A model generated the notes under the pieces. The model was not told the origin of the DNA, did not search any database, and saw nothing but the letters and a program-made list of their open reading frames with translations. This document shows positions 18,100 through 26,967 of a stretch of 64,000 nucleotides of DNA, piece by piece. Each line of letters begins with the position of its first letter. Position 1 is the first letter of the stretch. The stretch covers positions 4,408 to 68,407 of the forward strand of contig CAUVYH020000006.1 of NCBI GenBank assembly GCA_963556065.3, read 5' to 3'. The stretch comes from JBAXTE01 sp963556065. GTDB lineage: Bacteria; Bacteroidota; Bacteroidia; Bacteroidales; WCHB1-69. Made by a program: the position numbers and the translations under genes.

Positions 18100-18347
18100 G
18101 TTGATAAATGGCTGAATATTAATGCTTTTATCTTAGCTGTAATGTGTTAAAAGGACTTGCAAGCATACGCTAATAAATTATGGCTATTTTTCCAAAGATA
18201 GCTATATTATAGAAATTTAGCAGGTTCGAGAGTTAAAAAAGATTTAAAGTGTTATATGAATGAATAATAGTTATACTTTTGTAACCATTATATAAAGTGA
18301 ATAATTAAATTATGTAACATGAATGATGAAAACAAAAAAAAATAGAT

Positions 18348-18815
18348 GTGATATTCGAAAACCTCACAGCGATACACCCATTGCTAGGTAAAACTTTTAC
18401 TAAAGCAATCCGTTCGAAGACAATGCTTACTCCCGGAACTTTATTTGTGGTGGGCATACTCGTTAAGCATAAAAAGCTCACAATGTCCGAAATTGCTTGT
18501 CGTTTATCGGTGCCAAAACCCCATGTTACGGGAATGGTCGATAAATTAATAGCTGAAGACTTGGTGGAAAGGCTTTCGGATCCCGACGACAGAAGAATTG
18601 TGTATATCCAACTTACGGATAAGGGGCACGAAACATATACAACCGTTAGAACACTGATTAGCGAAGAATTGCACCAAAAACTACAATTACTTAGCGATGA
18701 ACAGATATCTGTGTTGTCAATTGCATCACAGCAGGTTAAAGATATCTTAATGACTGTATTGCTTGATAACTCATCAAATCTAGAGCCCAGGTGTAAAGAA
18801 TTAAAGGACAAATAA
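18348..18815 (+). CDS. MarR-family transcriptional regulator
   Basis: This 155-residue protein is a winged-helix MarR regulator: LTMSEIACRLSVPKPHVTGMVDKLIAEDLVERL is helix-turn-helix plus recognition helix, and SDPDDRRIVYIQLTDKG is the wing with the conserved DxRxxx pattern. MarR dimers usually repress adjacent efflux genes and release DNA when a phenolic ligand binds. The start is taken at GTG 18348, because no in-frame ATG exists between it and the upstream stop codons at 18324-18329. It is the first gene of a four-gene set with an HlyD/EmrA protein, a DHA2 exporter and a TolC-like protein, which it probably controls. Confidence 0.85.
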   Translation: MIFENLTAIHPLLGKTFTKAIRSKTMLTPGTLFVVGILVKHKKLTMSEIACRLSVPKPHVTGMVDKLIAEDLVERLSDPDDRRIVYIQLTDKGHETYTTVRTLISEELHQKLQLLSDEQISVLSIASQQVKDILMTVLLDNSSNLEPRCKELKDK

Positions 18816-18847
18816 ACGAGAATAAATTAATTGATAGCTAAAAAAAA

Positions 18848-19852
18848 ATGAAAAATACTAAAAGAAACTGGAAAATTTATATTCCTCTTGCAGTCGTTGC
18901 ATTAATTGTAACCGTTAGTGGAATATTTTGGTATATCGATTATTCAAGTTATATAAAGACGGACGATGCTTACCTTACCTCCGATAATGTTTCGGTAAGT
19001 TCCAAGTTGCTTGGACGAGTAAGTAAATTATATGTTGATGAGGGAGATTCGGTCAGGAAAGGCCAACTGTTAGTGGAGCTCGATAGTATGGATTTGTTAG
19101 CGCAAAAAGAACAGGTAATTACAGCTGAAGCTCAAACAGAAGCTACAAAAGCTCAGGCGGAAGCAAAATATCAACTGGATGTAAAAAATGTAAAAGTCCT
19201 TCAGATTTCACTCGAAAGAATAAAGGATGATTTCGATCGTGCTACTGTACAGTTTACAGGTGGGGTAATTACTAAAGAGCAATTCGATCATGCCAAAAAA
19301 GCGATGGAAACCGCACAAGCTCAGCTGGAAGCATCACAGGCTCAGGCAGATGTTTCCAAAACACAGATAAAAAGTGCGGAAACGGCTATTGCCACAGCTC
19401 AGGCGCAAGTTGATGTGGTTTCTACTCAGCTGAGCAATACAAAACTTTATTCCCCTACGGACGGTGTTGTAGCGAAACGTTGGTTGCTTCCGGGTGATAT
19501 TGCTCAACCGGGACAGTCAATTTTTACAATAAATAACGATAAGAAATTTTGGGTACTTGTATATCTCGAAGAAACTAAATTAAGTTCGGTGCATCTCGGA
19601 CAAAGGGCGAAGTTTACTTTGGATGCCTTTCCCGGTGTTGATTTTAAAGGAAAAATATTCACAATAGGGTCTTCTACCGCTTCCCAATTCTCGCTTATTC
19701 CACCCAATAATGCATCGGGTAATTTTACGAAAGTAACGCAACGTGTGCCCTTGAAAATATCTGTTGAAGGTACTGAAAACAACGATAATTTGCCCTCTTT
19801 TAATTTTATGACGGGAATGTCGGCTGTTGTGAAAATCATTAAAAAATCATGA
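18848..19852 (+). CDS. HlyD/EmrA-type membrane fusion protein of multidrug efflux
   Basis: This 334-residue periplasmic adaptor has one N-terminal membrane helix (about 11-30). The lipoyl/barrel-sandwich halves are seen around YIKTDDAYLTSDNVSVSSK and KLYSPTDGVVAKRWLLPGD, separated by a long alanine- and glutamine-rich coiled coil (about 85-195, AQAQLEASQAQADVSKTQ). A beta-barrel follows. The EmrA architecture fits its position directly before a DHA2 exporter gene, with which it overlaps by ATGA, and it would bridge that pump to the TolC-like protein encoded next. Confidence 0.9.
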   Translation: MKNTKRNWKIYIPLAVVALIVTVSGIFWYIDYSSYIKTDDAYLTSDNVSVSSKLLGRVSKLYVDEGDSVRKGQLLVELDSMDLLAQKEQVITAEAQTEATKAQAEAKYQLDVKNVKVLQISLERIKDDFDRATVQFTGGVITKEQFDHAKKAMETAQAQLEASQAQADVSKTQIKSAETAIATAQAQVDVVSTQLSNTKLYSPTDGVVAKRWLLPGDIAQPGQSIFTINNDKKFWVLVYLEETKLSSVHLGQRAKFTLDAFPGVDFKGKIFTIGSSTASQFSLIPPNNASGNFTKVTQRVPLKISVEGTENNDNLPSFNFMTGMSAVVKIIKKS

Positions 19853-21471
19853 GAAAAGTCTCGGTTACTCATAAACTTCGCCGGAAACTGAGGAATAGAG
19901 ATTCCCTCTTTCATCCGCGAAATCGTTTTTACAAATGGTTTGTACTGGCAAATGTCATGTTGGGCACTTTTATGGCTGTTCTCGATAGTACCATTGTAAA
20001 TGTCAGTCTTCCGAAAATCATGTCTGCATTTGGAGTTGGTTTGGATACCATTCAATGGGTAATTACCGCATATATGCTCGCAATGGCTGCAATGTTGCCC
20101 ACTTCGGGATGGCTGGCCGATAAGTTCGGATACAAAAAAATGTACTTTTTCGGATTGCTCTTGTTTACATTTGGATCTTTGCTTTGTGGATTATCAAACA
20201 ACGAAACCATGCTCATTTTGTCCCGGATAATTCAAGGTTTAGGTGCAGGCACAATTCAGCCGTTGGGTATGGCCATTATTACCCGAGAGTTTCCTGTACG
20301 TCAGCGTGGATTAGCCCTCGGATTTTGGTCGATTGCCGCGGCAGCTTCGGTCTCTTTTGGCCCTATGATTGGCGGTTATTTGGTTGATAATTTTAACTGG
20401 CAACTTATTTTTGATGTGAATGTCCCGGTCGGGATCATGGCTCTGTTATTTACCATCCTGATTCAGCGGGAATTTATTAGCCCGAATGCACGAAAATTTG
20501 ATTTTGTCGGTTTTATCTCTGTAATCATTTTCTTGCCGGTGCTGCTTTATGCATTGTCCGAAGGAAATGCCGCTACAAACTCGGCCGGCTGGTCGGCTCC
20601 CTATATCTTGCTCTGCTTTGCAATTTCGGGAATTGCACTAGCGGTTTTCCTCACGCAAGAGTTAACCACAAAAAGTCCGTTGCTCGATTTGAGACTACTA
20701 TCCGACTACAATTTCGGGATGAGCAACCTGGTAATGCTGATTTTTAGCATGGGAATGTTTGGAAGCACGTTCTTGTTACCGTTGTATTTGCAGAACTCGA
20801 TGGGTTATACTGCGTTGCAATCCGGAGCTGTCTTCCTGCCGGTAGGAATAATTCAGGGCTTAATTGCACCCATGTCCGGAATTTTTGCGGATAAAGTGAG
20901 TTCTAAAACTCCGATTTTGACGGGTGTAGCATTATTGGTTTTTAGTTTTTATCTAAACTCCGACTTGTCATTTCTCACCGAACATTCTTATATCATGACA
21001 TCGCTTTACGTCAGGGGCTTTGGCATGGGGTTGATATTTACCCCGTTAAGCACATTGTCACTGCTGACGATCCCTCGTGAAAAGATGGCTCAGGCATCGG
21101 GAATCATGAATACCATTAGGCAGATTGGAGGAAGTCTTGGAGTGGCTATGCTTACGACATTGCTTACATCTCGCTATAATTTTCATGCTCAAATGTATGG
21201 CGAATCCATTCAGTCCGGTTCACAAACATTTCAAAATGTAACACGAAATTTGGCCTACCATATTCAGCAAAACGCAGGAGGATCTTATGCTCATGCCGTT
21301 AAACAAGGCCAAAGTCTGCTGGTCTCCAGCGTGAGTTCTCAGGGATTTATCCAAGGGATTAACGATGATTTTCTGATGGCTGCATGTATTACCTTTCTTG
21401 GTTTAATTCCAATTTTGGTATTAAGATCGAAGAAAAAAACATTGAAAAATTTATCAAATGTTCAATCATAA
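19849..21471 (+). CDS. DHA2-family (EmrB/QacA) drug:proton antiporter
   Basis: This 540-residue major facilitator protein has about 14 hydrophobic segments, as expected for the DHA2 group. LDSTIVNVSLPKI in TM1 is the family's motif D1, GWLADKFGYKKMY is motif A in the first cytoplasmic loop, and GFWSIAAAASVSFGPMIGGYLVD is the antiporter motif C. It would export hydrophobic drugs or bile-like compounds across the inner membrane by proton exchange. Start and stop overlap both neighbours (4 and 14 bases), so the three efflux genes are translated from one message. Confidence 0.9.
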   Translation: MRKVSVTHKLRRKLRNRDSLFHPRNRFYKWFVLANVMLGTFMAVLDSTIVNVSLPKIMSAFGVGLDTIQWVITAYMLAMAAMLPTSGWLADKFGYKKMYFFGLLLFTFGSLLCGLSNNETMLILSRIIQGLGAGTIQPLGMAIITREFPVRQRGLALGFWSIAAAASVSFGPMIGGYLVDNFNWQLIFDVNVPVGIMALLFTILIQREFISPNARKFDFVGFISVIIFLPVLLYALSEGNAATNSAGWSAPYILLCFAISGIALAVFLTQELTTKSPLLDLRLLSDYNFGMSNLVMLIFSMGMFGSTFLLPLYLQNSMGYTALQSGAVFLPVGIIQGLIAPMSGIFADKVSSKTPILTGVALLVFSFYLNSDLSFLTEHSYIMTSLYVRGFGMGLIFTPLSTLSLLTIPREKMAQASGIMNTIRQIGGSLGVAMLTTLLTSRYNFHAQMYGESIQSGSQTFQNVTRNLAYHIQQNAGGSYAHAVKQGQSLLVSSVSSQGFIQGINDDFLMAACITFLGLIPILVLRSKKKTLKNLSNVQS

Positions 21472-22801
21472 TTCACATAAAATGAGATTATCACTAACGT
21501 ATATTGTTTTATTTCTTGCTTTGCCTGCTTTGGGGGCGCATGGACAAACTATTGAAAAATCATATCCCGATTCACTAACCCTTTCATCTGTTATTAATGA
21601 GGTGATTCACAATTATCCTTCAATTAAAAAAATTGAAAGCGATATTGAATCGGCAAATGCCAAAATCGGCATGGCCAAGTCGGCATATTTCCCGGACGTG
21701 AATTTATCATCTTCCTACACGCGTATTGGTCCTACATCCTCAATCTCTTTTCCCGGTTTTGGAACTTTTGATTTGTATCCCGCCAATAATTATTCGGCAA
21801 CACTCAATTACAATCAAACATTGTATGACTTCGGAAAAACCGCAAAAAATGTATCTTTTGAACAACAAAATAAAGAACTTGCGATACAAAATGAAGAACT
21901 TGTGAAACAACGATTGTCGCTTACATTGGTGGGAACCTATTATGCCATTGTTTTCCTGCAGGAGGCCATTAATATCAAAGATCAGGAGCTGGCAACGCTG
22001 GCGGAGCATCTTCATTTCGTGGAGAAAAAAAATGCTACAGGCTCAGCTACAGAATATGAAATATTAACCACGAAAGTCAGAATTTCCACAATCGAAAATC
22101 AGAAGACCGATTTGTTGACCTCGTTACAGGTGCAGTCGTGTCAGCTGAATTTGTTTTTGGGGCAGTCGGAAAAAACGAAATTGAAGGTAAAAAAAGAGCT
22201 GCAAACGCCTCAGACTGTCGTTCTGTCCGATTCTCTGGTTGCTTATGCCATCGCAAATCGCGAAGAGATGAAAATTGCCCGCCAGAAAATAAAAATGAAT
22301 GAAATCAGGTACAAAATGGTGGGCGCTCAAAACAATCCGGTGTTTAATGTTATGGCTTCGGGTGGATTTAAAAATGGGTATGTGCCCGATTTGGATGTTG
22401 CAAAAGCAAATTATGCAGTGGGGGTCGGATTCAGAGTCCCTATTTTTGATGCAACCCGGACTAAAAACAGCCGCTTGCAGGTGAAAGCCGATTTGCAGGG
22501 CAATAATCAGGATGTGGAGCTGGTGCGACGGAATATTATCAATGAAATTGTAGAAAGTCAGGCAAACGTGGAAGCCGCACTCCGGAAAATAACACAATCG
22601 GAATTGCAGCTAAAACAGGCAATGAAGGCCTATTCAATGGCCGAAGCCAGTTTTCAGGCAGGAGCCATAACCAACGTTGAATTGCTGGATAATTCTACCT
22701 CTGTGGCCGAAAGCCGGTTGTCGTTGCTAAAAACTCAAATTGACTATACGGTCAGCCTCTTAAAACTCAAAATTGTCATTGGAGAACGAATTTATCAATA
22801 A
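21458..22801 (+). CDS. TolC-family outer membrane efflux protein
   Basis: This 447-residue protein has a signal peptide (hydrophobic core LTYIVLFLALPALGAHG) and the duplicated OEP repeat of TolC-like channels. Each half has long helical coiled coils and a strand region, for example AYFPDVNLSSSYTRIGP in the first half and NNPVFNVMASGGFKNGYV in the second. It completes a tripartite pump with the upstream adaptor and exporter. The listed start overlaps emrB by 14 bases; the ATG eight codons later (21482) would give a more typical signal peptide and is a real alternative. A terminator follows at 22824. Confidence 0.88.
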   Translation: MFNHNSHKMRLSLTYIVLFLALPALGAHGQTIEKSYPDSLTLSSVINEVIHNYPSIKKIESDIESANAKIGMAKSAYFPDVNLSSSYTRIGPTSSISFPGFGTFDLYPANNYSATLNYNQTLYDFGKTAKNVSFEQQNKELAIQNEELVKQRLSLTLVGTYYAIVFLQEAINIKDQELATLAEHLHFVEKKNATGSATEYEILTTKVRISTIENQKTDLLTSLQVQSCQLNLFLGQSEKTKLKVKKELQTPQTVVLSDSLVAYAIANREEMKIARQKIKMNEIRYKMVGAQNNPVFNVMASGGFKNGYVPDLDVAKANYAVGVGFRVPIFDATRTKNSRLQVKADLQGNNQDVELVRRNIINEIVESQANVEAALRKITQSELQLKQAMKAYSMAEASFQAGAITNVELLDNSTSVAESRLSLLKTQIDYTVSLLKLKIVIGERIYQ

Positions 22802-22823
22802 AGTTTTAACCTAGATTAATTAG

Positions 22824-22855
22824 AAAGTTGCCTGAGTTTTGGGCAACTTTTTTTA
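22824..22855 (+). terminator. Intrinsic terminator of the efflux operon
   Basis: AAAGTTGCC (22824-22832) pairs with GGCAACTTT (22842-22850) and runs into a T-tract. The A-tract on the other side lets it serve the convergent ATPase operon ending at 22862 as well. Confidence 0.85.
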
Positions 22856-22861
22856 TTAATG

Positions 22862-25483
22862 TTATTTGTATCCGTAAAATATTTCTCGTTCCTTTATTTG
22901 GGCTATTACATCATCAATGGTTGATTGCAATTCAGGCGGAATTCTTAGTGCTAAATTTTCTTCTTGAACATTATTCAAAATCAAGCTTACGTAGTATAAT
23001 ACTGCATATTTTTCCTGCAACATTTTGCCAAATTCTTTATTCCTAAACAATCGTAAAACTAGATTTTTTTGTTGTTGAATTAATAGTTCAGTTAAAAAAT
23101 TAAGATTAAGATTTTCGTCATTATCTTCAATAATAGAACGATATACTCTGTTTTCAATATCACTAAAAATTCCGTTCCAAATTTCAATAATTATTTGAAT
23201 CTTGATATTCAATTTGTTTTTTGAAGTTGAAACGCAATTGTTTATTAAATTGAGAGACTCTGTCTTTTTAATATTTTTATTGTAGTAAAGGTATGCTAAA
23301 TTATTCATTGCAAAATCATCACCTTTTTCAATAGCCATTAAATAGTATTTTTCAGCTACTTTTTGTTTCCCTTGTTTTTCATATAATAATGCAAGGTTAA
23401 ACATAGCATCAATATCACCACATGAGATTGCAAGTAAGAGATATTTTTCTGTTTTTTCATCTCTATTTTGTTTATGATACAATAAAGCTAAATTGAACAT
23501 AGCATCAATATTATTTTTTCCAATAGCTAATAAATAATATTTTTCAGCATCTTTGAAATTATTTTGATTTTCAAATAGCAATGCTAAATTAAACATTGCC
23601 ATACTATTTCCACTTTCGATAGATAATAAAAAATACTTTTCAGCTTTTTTATGTTTTCCTAAGTTATTATATAAAACAGCTAAACTATTTAAAGCGTTAA
23701 TTTCTCCATGTTCAATCGCTAATAGAAAATATTTTTCGGCTTCACTGAATTTTTTTAGATTATTGTATAATAATGCAATATTTTTTAATGCTTTAGTTTC
23801 ACCTTTGTTTATAGCATATAAATAATATTTTTCAGCATTCTCGAAATCTCCCTGATTGTAATATAAGTTTGCTAAATTATTTAGAGCCTCTAAATGTCCT
23901 TTTTCGATAGCCATTAAGTAATATTGTTCTGCTAATTCATTGTTTTTTAAATTATTATATAAATATCCAAGCATGAAGAATTTATGTCCATCTTCTTCAT
24001 TTTCAATATTACAAGTAGCTTCTATGGCTTTATCGAATTCTTTATGTTTAACTAATTTTGATAGGTCTTTATGAATTTCACTGAACTTTTTGGGGAGTTC
24101 TATTAAGCAGTTGCTATTTGTATAATCCTTTTTTTCTTCAGTTAATTCAAGAATAGTATCTCTTTCTTCTAACGAAATATATTTGCTTTGGCATAGCGCT
24201 TTTGTCTGAATAATTGCTTTTTCCCAGTTGAGATTATTATTTTTCAGGTTGGCAATATGTTTGGCAGAAAGTGTTCTGAAATCAGAAGCATCGTACCAGT
24301 TTTCGAGGAATATGCTCAACCATTTTGCTTTTCTTTTTTGTTCGGGGTTGCCTTGTGTAATAATCAACCACAGGTTAAAAAAGCGTTCAGAAATTCGGTA
24401 TAAATGGTTTTTTTTGCTGGTTTCAATTTTTTCTACAATTCCTTTATCCACCAACGTCTTTAAGTTGGCAGAGATTAACTTGCTCTCCATTTTTACTTTT
24501 TCCACCAATTGCTTGGTTGTGCATGCTTCCCAAATAAACGCCATTTCCAAAACCGTTTTTCTCATTTGGGCGGGCAGGTTATTGAGCCGTTCCTGATATA
24601 ATGGCGTAACGTTGTCCATTACTTTTTTTAAGTAGTCGTAGCTGTTAGCATTGTTGTTTTGTAAAACCATTTGAATGAAAAACTGAATAGTTCTTGGAAG
24701 TCCATCGGTAAGTATTCTGATGTTTTCAATTTTCCCGGGGTTGTTGTCGATAAAAGTTTTAAGCTCCGGTATATTCAAGAGGTTACTCCAATGATAGAGG
24801 AGTTTGAAGATTTCTTCTCTGCTTAATGCTTCCAGTCTGTGTCTTCTTAAAAACTCATAAAAAGGCATGTCGTATCTCCAAAAATGTTCGTCCATTCTTG
24901 TGCTTCCAGCAATAATTTCAATGTCGTTGTAGTTAATCAGCGTTTCTCGCAATAAATTTCCGTCATCTGTGAAATTCTCCACTATTCTGTCGAAATTATC
25001 TAACAGAAGTACAATTTTCTTTTTGTGTTTATTGCACAATTCGTGAATTACCTGATATAAATATCTCGTATAATCTTGATTGTTATCAAATTGGGAGAAC
25101 TCTTGAATTTGAATTTCGATATTTAATTTATGTTTGAGCTCTTCGATTACCTGTTCCCATAAATCAAACAATCGGTAAATGCCCGCTTGCTCTTCAGCTA
25201 AGTTGATTGCGATGTATTTTGTGGTTAATTTATTGTTTTCAATGATTTCAATCTCAATTCTTTTCAATAATGTAGATTTTCCACTGCCTCTTCTTCCTAA
25301 AATGAGCTCCTGTTGCAATGGATCGTTTGCATTTTTGTTTGCCAATGAATTTGTGATTATTTCAAACTCAGCTTCCCTGATAATGAAATTGTTCTTTATT
25401 GAGCTAAAATCACTGTTTGCCGATTGATACACATTTAATTGGTCAATAAACCAATTTCCGGCGTCTATTTTTCTTTTATCCAT
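22862..25483 (-). CDS. P-loop ATPase with winged helix and TPR/Sel1-like repeats (STAND-like)
   Basis: This 873-residue protein carries an Orc/STAND-like ATPase at residues about 30-300: Walker A GRRGSGKST (63-71) and Walker B IVLLLDNFDR (157-166). A winged helix follows at about 305-375 (TTKQLVEKVKMESKLISANLKTL). From about 490 to 760 there are seven to eight 36-residue repeats of the pattern AEKYYLLAIEKG..ALNNLALLYNN, intermediate between TPR and Sel1. No enzymatic effector domain is recognisable at either end. The gene overlaps the upstream ATPase gene by 8 bases, so the two proteins are made together. The AT-richness contrasts with the flanking efflux and glycosidase genes. A defence or stress-sensing role is inference from architecture. 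Confidence 0.75.
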   Translation of the reverse strand: MDKRKIDAGNWFIDQLNVYQSANSDFSSIKNNFIIREAEFEIITNSLANKNANDPLQQELILGRRGSGKSTLLKRIEIEIIENNKLTTKYIAINLAEEQAGIYRLFDLWEQVIEELKHKLNIEIQIQEFSQFDNNQDYTRYLYQVIHELCNKHKKKIVLLLDNFDRIVENFTDDGNLLRETLINYNDIEIIAGSTRMDEHFWRYDMPFYEFLRRHRLEALSREEIFKLLYHWSNLLNIPELKTFIDNNPGKIENIRILTDGLPRTIQFFIQMVLQNNNANSYDYLKKVMDNVTPLYQERLNNLPAQMRKTVLEMAFIWEACTTKQLVEKVKMESKLISANLKTLVDKGIVEKIETSKKNHLYRISERFFNLWLIITQGNPEQKRKAKWLSIFLENWYDASDFRTLSAKHIANLKNNNLNWEKAIIQTKALCQSKYISLEERDTILELTEEKKDYTNSNCLIELPKKFSEIHKDLSKLVKHKEFDKAIEATCNIENEEDGHKFFMLGYLYNNLKNNELAEQYYLMAIEKGHLEALNNLANLYYNQGDFENAEKYYLYAINKGETKALKNIALLYNNLKKFSEAEKYFLLAIEHGEINALNSLAVLYNNLGKHKKAEKYFLLSIESGNSMAMFNLALLFENQNNFKDAEKYYLLAIGKNNIDAMFNLALLYHKQNRDEKTEKYLLLAISCGDIDAMFNLALLYEKQGKQKVAEKYYLMAIEKGDDFAMNNLAYLYYNKNIKKTESLNLINNCVSTSKNKLNIKIQIIIEIWNGIFSDIENRVYRSIIEDNDENLNLNFLTELLIQQQKNLVLRLFRNKEFGKMLQEKYAVLYYVSLILNNVQEENLALRIPPELQSTIDDVIAQIKEREIFYGYK

Positions 25484-26678
25484 TGTAATTGGGGTTGTTA
25501 TGTTTCCAAAATTCTTTTAAAAATGGAGAGATGAATATGTATTTTTTATTTTCTTCTATAATATAACCATCGTGTTCTAGTTCATTGATTAAGTCCATAT
25601 AAACATCATTCTTATTGTACTCTGATGCTTTATTGTAGATTTCTTGAATTGTTATATTGTCTTTATGCGCTATATGGGTGAGAATATTATTTACATATTT
25701 GAAATCCTCCTTAGGTAAATATTCGGATAGACGGTTTTTCCAGTCTGAAAAATACTCATTATTCTTAATTACTAAATTAAATGCGTTGTCAATGCTCGAT
25801 TTTGTCATCGTTTGATTCTTTTCTTTTCTTGCGGTATTATTAATAGTGTCAAACATAATGTTGAAAAAATATGGTACAAAATATTTTATTTTCTCAAGCA
25901 AATAGTCTCTTAATTCATTACTGTATTGTATTGTTGCATCTTTTGTTGCCCAGTCAATGTATTTATTTATTTCATCTTTATCTAAAGTATTGCATTGGAT
26001 TTTTTTTAAGTCATTCAAATCAGAGTTTCTTCCTTCAATTGCATTTACGACGTAATGTATTCCGATTGAACCAGCTAAAACAAATTTTAAATTTTTGAAT
26101 TTCTCATCTTGTCTCCATGTCCTTAAATTTTTCAAAATAGAAATTGCTTCCTCCTTTTTACCGTTTTTATTCAATCGATGTAGGACTTCTGGTAGTTCAT
26201 CTATAAGTAAAACAATAGTCTCACCAATTTCATTAATATCACTAATTATTTTGTTAATCTCATTTAAATAATTAATTGATGTGTTAGAAATTTTGAATCC
26301 TCCTGAAATATTAACCTCTGTTATAGATTTTGTTTTTAAGTACGTTTGAAAGTAATTTTTTAATTTATTACTTGTGCTTAAGCAACTCAATATTAGTGCG
26401 TATATTGCTTTATAAAATTCTTCTTCGGATGTTAGGCTTTGAATGCTTTGGAAAATTACTTTATAATTTTCTTTTGGATTATTTTGAATATATCTCATTA
26501 TTGATGTTTTGCCCACTCTTCGAGGAGCTGCCATTAATATAAAACATCCTTTTTCTAGTTCTTCCCAGATTTCACTTACAATTTCCGCTCTGTGATAGTA
26601 ATAATCACCTGTTGCAACGGGTCCAGTTATTATTTTTGGCGATTTCCATTTTGTTTCCATAGTTGACAGTATTTCCAT
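25476..26678 (-). CDS. Archaeal-type AAA ATPase with C-terminal winged helix (predicted ATPase, COG1672-like)
   Basis: This 400-residue ATPase has Walker A APRRVGKTS (51-59) and Walker B IVLLIDELPEV (155-165), followed by a sensor-like strand with FVLAGSIGI. The C-terminal ~100 residues (NNILTHIAHKDNITIQEIYNKA...DGYIIEENKKYIFISPFLKEFW) form a winged helix with the final strand typical of the archaeal ATPase/ATPase_2 group. The function of these families is poorly known. It is the first gene of a two-gene operon (8-base overlap with the TPR ATPase gene), and its start is 12 bases from a long dyad that looks like an operator. An ATG at residue 7 is an alternative start. Confidence 0.75.
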   Translation of the reverse strand: MEILSTMETKWKSPKIITGPVATGDYYYHRAEIVSEIWEELEKGCFILMAAPRRVGKTSIMRYIQNNPKENYKVIFQSIQSLTSEEEFYKAIYALILSCLSTSNKLKNYFQTYLKTKSITEVNISGGFKISNTSINYLNEINKIISDINEIGETIVLLIDELPEVLHRLNKNGKKEEAISILKNLRTWRQDEKFKNLKFVLAGSIGIHYVVNAIEGRNSDLNDLKKIQCNTLDKDEINKYIDWATKDATIQYSNELRDYLLEKIKYFVPYFFNIMFDTINNTARKEKNQTMTKSSIDNAFNLVIKNNEYFSDWKNRLSEYLPKEDFKYVNNILTHIAHKDNITIQEIYNKASEYNKNDVYMDLINELEHDGYIIEENKKYIFISPFLKEFWKHNNPNYNG

Positions 26679-26689
26679 TGTTAAACATA

Positions 26690-26741
26690 TTTGACAGCAA
26701 ATATACTGCTAAAAACATTAAACAGTAAATTTACTGTCAAA
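26690..26741 (-). promoter_or_regulatory. Palindromic operator overlapping the promoter of the paired-ATPase operon
   Basis: TTTGACAGCAAATATACTG (26690-26708) is an inverted copy, with two mismatches, of CAGTAAATTTACTGTCAAA (26723-26741), separated by 14 bases. Each arm itself contains a palindrome (CAGTAAATTTACTG exact; CAGCAAATATACTG near). On the coding (minus) strand the arm next to the gene includes TATATTTG (26698-26705), a good -7 box, so a protein bound here would block RNA polymerase. The regulator is not evident in the window. Confidence 0.65.
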
Positions 26742-26967
26742 ATAAAATTGTGCTAATTTGTGATATTATTGTTATTCAGTGTATTGTGATAATAAAATTT
26801 GATAATTTAAAATATTTCTAAATAATAGCTGCATGTTTGAATGATTTTTTGCTCAATAATCTATAAAACTCTCAATAGTTACACTAGATACATTTGTGTG
26901 TATATGCACTAATAGAATTAATGAAAACAAGTAAAAAGCAGTAAAAACAAGTTATCGTAAGACTGAT

